Shown in pieces: positions 45,437 to 47,523 of a DNA stretch of 47,523 nt. A program made the position numbers and the translations under genes. Each line of letters starts with the position of its first letter. Position 1 is the first letter of the stretch. The stretch is from Pseudonocardia xinjiangensis. Lineage in GTDB: Bacteria > Actinomycetota > Actinomycetes > Mycobacteriales > Pseudonocardiaceae. The stretch covers positions 1-47,523 of the forward strand of contig NZ_JAAXKY010000040.1 in the NCBI RefSeq assembly GCF_012911925.1, in the 5' to 3' direction. The notes under the pieces were generated by a model that saw only the letters and a list, made by a program, of their open reading frames with translations, made no database searches and had not been told where the DNA came from.

Positions 45437-46387
45437 GTGGACGCCGCCGTCTCTCCCCGCCCGCCCGCTCTCGCCTGGGTGGCGCTCGGCGTCGTGTACG
45501 TCCTCTGGGGGTCCACCTACCTCGGCAACCGCCTGATCATCGCCGACGTCCCGCCGCTGTTCGCCGGCGGCGCCCGGTTCCTCGTCGGGGGCTCGCTGCT
45601 CGCTCTGGTGGTGCTCGCCGTCGCCGGGCGCAGCGCGTTCCGGATGACGCGGCGGCAGCTCGCCACCATGGCGCTGTCCGGGCTGCTGCTGCCCGCGTGG
45701 GGCAACGGCCTGGTGACGCTGGCGCAGCAGAAGGTGGCCTCCGGGCTGGCCGCCCTGCTCATCGCCGCGGTGCCGCTGTACATCGTGGTGCTGCGCGCCC
45801 TCACCGGCGACCGGCCGCGGCCGGCCACGCTCGCCGGTGTCGCGGTGGGGGTGGCGGGGCTCGCGATACTGGTGCTGGCCGGGCCGTCCGGCGGCTCCGG
45901 CGGCGTGCAGGGCAGCGCGTGGTGGGGGCCGTGGCTGGTGTTGCTGGCCGGGCTCGGCTGGGCGACGGGGACCTTCGCGACCACCCGGCTCCCGGTGCCG
46001 GCCAACCCGTTCGCGCTGGCCGCGGGCCAGATGTTCGTCGGCGGGGCGATCCTGATGACGGTCTCGCTGGCCTCCGGTGACCGGCTGGACATCGGTTCCG
46101 TGTCGGTCGTGGCCTGGTGGGCGTGGGCCTACATGGCCGTGGTGGTGTCGCTCGCCGCGTTCGGCGCCTACGCGTTCGCACTGGCGTCGCTGCCGGTGTC
46201 GACGGTGGCCACCTATGCCTACGTCAACCCGGTGATCGCCGTCCTGCTGGGGGTGCTCGTCGTGAACGAGCGGTTCTCGGCGGTCCAGCTCGTGGGAGGC
46301 GGGGTGGTGCTGGTGGCGGTCGTGCTGGTCATCGCGGCGGAGCGGCCCCGGAAACGTCGGGGTGAACTGGCACCATCCGGGACGTGA
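45437..46387 (+). CDS. EamA/DMT family transporter
   Basis: About 316 residues with ten hydrophobic segments in two EamA repeats: PPALAWVALGVVYVLWGSTYLGNRLII and LVLLAGLGWATGTFATTRLPVP each open a repeat, and the second ends TYAYVNPVIAVLLGVLVVNERFSAVQLVGGGVVLVAVVLVI. Drug/metabolite exporters of this class move amino acids, nucleosides or antimetabolites; the substrate is unknown. GTG 45437, no ribosome site, CAACGT 7 bases upstream may be a weak -10. The stop overlaps the next GTG by 4 bases (GTGA), so it is coupled to the glycosylase gene. Confidence 0.88.
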   Translation: MDAAVSPRPPALAWVALGVVYVLWGSTYLGNRLIIADVPPLFAGGARFLVGGSLLALVVLAVAGRSAFRMTRRQLATMALSGLLLPAWGNGLVTLAQQKVASGLAALLIAAVPLYIVVLRALTGDRPRPATLAGVAVGVAGLAILVLAGPSGGSGGVQGSAWWGPWLVLLAGLGWATGTFATTRLPVPANPFALAAGQMFVGGAILMTVSLASGDRLDIGSVSVVAWWAWAYMAVVVSLAAFGAYAFALASLPVSTVATYAYVNPVIAVLLGVLVVNERFSAVQLVGGGVVLVAVVLVIAAERPRKRRGELAPSGT

Positions 46388-47523
46388 CGTTCCCGTCCCC
46401 CGAGATGATCGGGCCTGCCGAGACGATCGGTCCGGCCGAGACGATCGGTCCCGCCGCGGCGCGGCGCGCCGTCCTCGCCGCCCAGGGCTTCGCCGATCCG
46501 CGCCCGTCCGGGCCGGTCACCCGTCGCCACCTGGTGCGCACCCTCGGCCGCATCCGGCTGCTGCAGCTCGACTCCGTCAACGTGGCCGTGCGGGCGCACT
46601 ACATGCCGGTGTACAGCCGGCTGGGCCCCTACCCGTCCGAGCTGGTCGACGAGGCCGCGTGGTCCCACTCGGCGCGCCGGCCGCGCCTGCTCGCCGAGTA
46701 CTGGGCCCACGAGGCCAGCCTGCTCCCGGTGGAGGACTGGCCCCTGCTGCGTGCCGGGGCGAAGCGCGACGGCTGGTGGCGCCACTACGGCGCGCTGGTG
46801 GAGAGCCACCCCGGCCTGGTCGACGACGTGCTCGCCGCGGTCAAGGAGCTGGGCCCGATCGGTGCTGGCGCGCTCGAGACGGCGCTGGGCGGGCAGACGC
46901 GGCCGCGACCCCCCGGCGCGTCCTGGTGGGAGCGGTCCGACGTCAAGCGCATCTGCGAGTACCTGTTCGGCATCGGGGCGCTCACCACGGGCACGCGGCG
47001 CCACTTCCAGCGGCTCTACGACCTGCCGGAGCGGGTGCTCCCGCCCCACGTGCTCGCGGCGCCGCCGCCCTCGCAGGAGGAGGCGGCCCGCGCGCTGGTC
47101 CTGCGCTCGGCGTCGGCGCTCGGCGTGGCCACCGAGGCCGACCTGCGCGACTACTACCGCATCGCGCCCGACCACAACCGTACGGCGCTGCTCGCGCTGG
47201 TGGAGGCGGGGGAGCTGGAGCAGGTGGAGGTGCGCGGCTGGGCGCGTCCGGCCTACCGGGTGCCGGGCGCTCGCGTCCCGCGCCGGATTGCCGGGCGCGC
47301 GCTGCTCTGCCCGTTCGACCCGCTGATCTGGGAGCGCCGGCGCACCGAGCGGATCTTCGGGTTCCGCTACCGCATCGAGATCTACGTGCCGGAGCCGAAG
47401 CGCGAGTTCGGCTACTACGTGTTCCCGTTCCTGCTCGACGGTGAGCTGGTGGCCCGGGTCGACCTCAAGGCCGACCGCCGGGCGGGGGTCCTGCGGGTGC
47501 AGGGGGCCTTCGCGGAGCCGGAG
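46384..47523 (+). CDS. Winged-helix DNA glycosylase of the YcaQ/AlkZ (HTH_42) family (3' end missing)
   Basis: At least 380 residues, open to the window end. Family motifs: RIRLLQLDSVNVAVRAHYMPVYSRLGPYP, where QLD matches the catalytic Q-x-D/Q motif of AlkZ/YcaQ; YWAHEASLLPVEDWPLLR; LCPFDPLIWERRRTERIFGFRYRIEIYVPEPKREFGYYVFPFLLDGELVARVDLKADRRAGVL. YcaQ unhooks DNA interstrand crosslinks; AlkZ protects antibiotic producers. The family role is known, the substrate here is not. The N-terminal EMIGPAETIGPAETIGPA is an 18-bp tandem repeat. GTG overlaps the EamA stop, so an exporter and a DNA repair enzyme are coupled. Confidence 0.9.
   Translation, partial: MTFPSPEMIGPAETIGPAETIGPAAARRAVLAAQGFADPRPSGPVTRRHLVRTLGRIRLLQLDSVNVAVRAHYMPVYSRLGPYPSELVDEAAWSHSARRPRLLAEYWAHEASLLPVEDWPLLRAGAKRDGWWRHYGALVESHPGLVDDVLAAVKELGPIGAGALETALGGQTRPRPPGASWWERSDVKRICEYLFGIGALTTGTRRHFQRLYDLPERVLPPHVLAAPPPSQEEAARALVLRSASALGVATEADLRDYYRIAPDHNRTALLALVEAGELEQVEVRGWARPAYRVPGARVPRRIAGRALLCPFDPLIWERRRTERIFGFRYRIEIYVPEPKREFGYYVFPFLLDGELVARVDLKADRRAGVLRVQGAFAEPE
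46402..46455 (+). repeat. 18-bp tandem repeat (3 copies) in the glycosylase gene
   Basis: Three in-frame copies encode EMIGPA, ETIGPA, ETIGPA. The second and third copies differ at a single base. They precede the conserved domain, so they extend the N terminus only. Confidence 0.75.

Overview
The window is a high-GC actinobacterial chromosome segment. Core gene order (proS to rimP-nusA-ylxR-infB-ylxP-rbfA-nrnA-MATE, then truB-ribF-rpsO-pnp-pepR-dapB) matches the arrangement known in Mycobacteriales and Pseudonocardiales. Codon use, GTG starts, many leaderless promoters, a mycothiol-type actinobacterial sulfur leader peptide before metY and the FHA/low-complexity proteins suggest Pseudonocardiaceae, perhaps Pseudonocardia; that rank is an inference without database searches.

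Layout. 1-900: a gene start leaving the window on the minus strand and a YaaA (DUF328) gene. 1-4.9 kb: a leader peptide, metY and metX (homoserine acetylation and sulfhydrylation), then a RibD-type reductase and deaminase encoded as two overlapping genes in reversed order. 4.9-16 kb: proS, a 1111-residue FHA protein with xNGAG repeat arrays, a convergent proline-rich single-pass membrane protein, YjbQ and a PLP enzyme in a 19-bp divergent pair, a Tat lipoprotein/ferritin-like pair, rimP, nusA. 16-21.4 kb: ylxR, infB, ylxP, rbfA, DHH phosphoesterase. 21.5-25.4 kb: accessory block with an MFS exporter, a cytoplasmic-looking subtilase overlapped by a small stand-alone I9-like protein, and a PmtA-like methyltransferase. 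25.4-28.4 kb: MATE exporter and convergent ABC-F ATPase. 28.5-34.2 kb: a second accessory block with a DUF5995 protein, a 1000-residue LAL-type LuxR regulator, a sigma-70 family factor and a second, diverged DUF5995-like protein. 34.2-44.7 kb: truB, ribF, a small HTH regulator, thpR, an orphan acyl-CoA ligase, rpsO, pnp, M16 peptidase, DUF456 membrane protein, dapB. 44.7-47.5 kb: GNAT, EamA exporter and a YcaQ-type glycosylase that runs off the end.

How it fits together. The backbone is translation and RNA metabolism (ProRS, RimP, NusA, IF-2, RbfA, TruB, S15, PNPase) with methionine, FAD and lysine/DAP biosynthesis genes. Accessory genes sit at the joints of the backbone, mainly 21.4-25.4 kb and 28.5-34.2 kb. 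The observations most worth follow-up are the sulfur leader peptide and its attenuator-like RNA, the subtilase/I9-like pair, the DUF5995-LAL-sigma-DUF5995 block, a perfect 36-bp palindrome inside the start of the M16 peptidase gene, and the pentapeptide arrays of the FHA protein. No tRNA, rRNA, CRISPR array, transposase or phage gene was seen.
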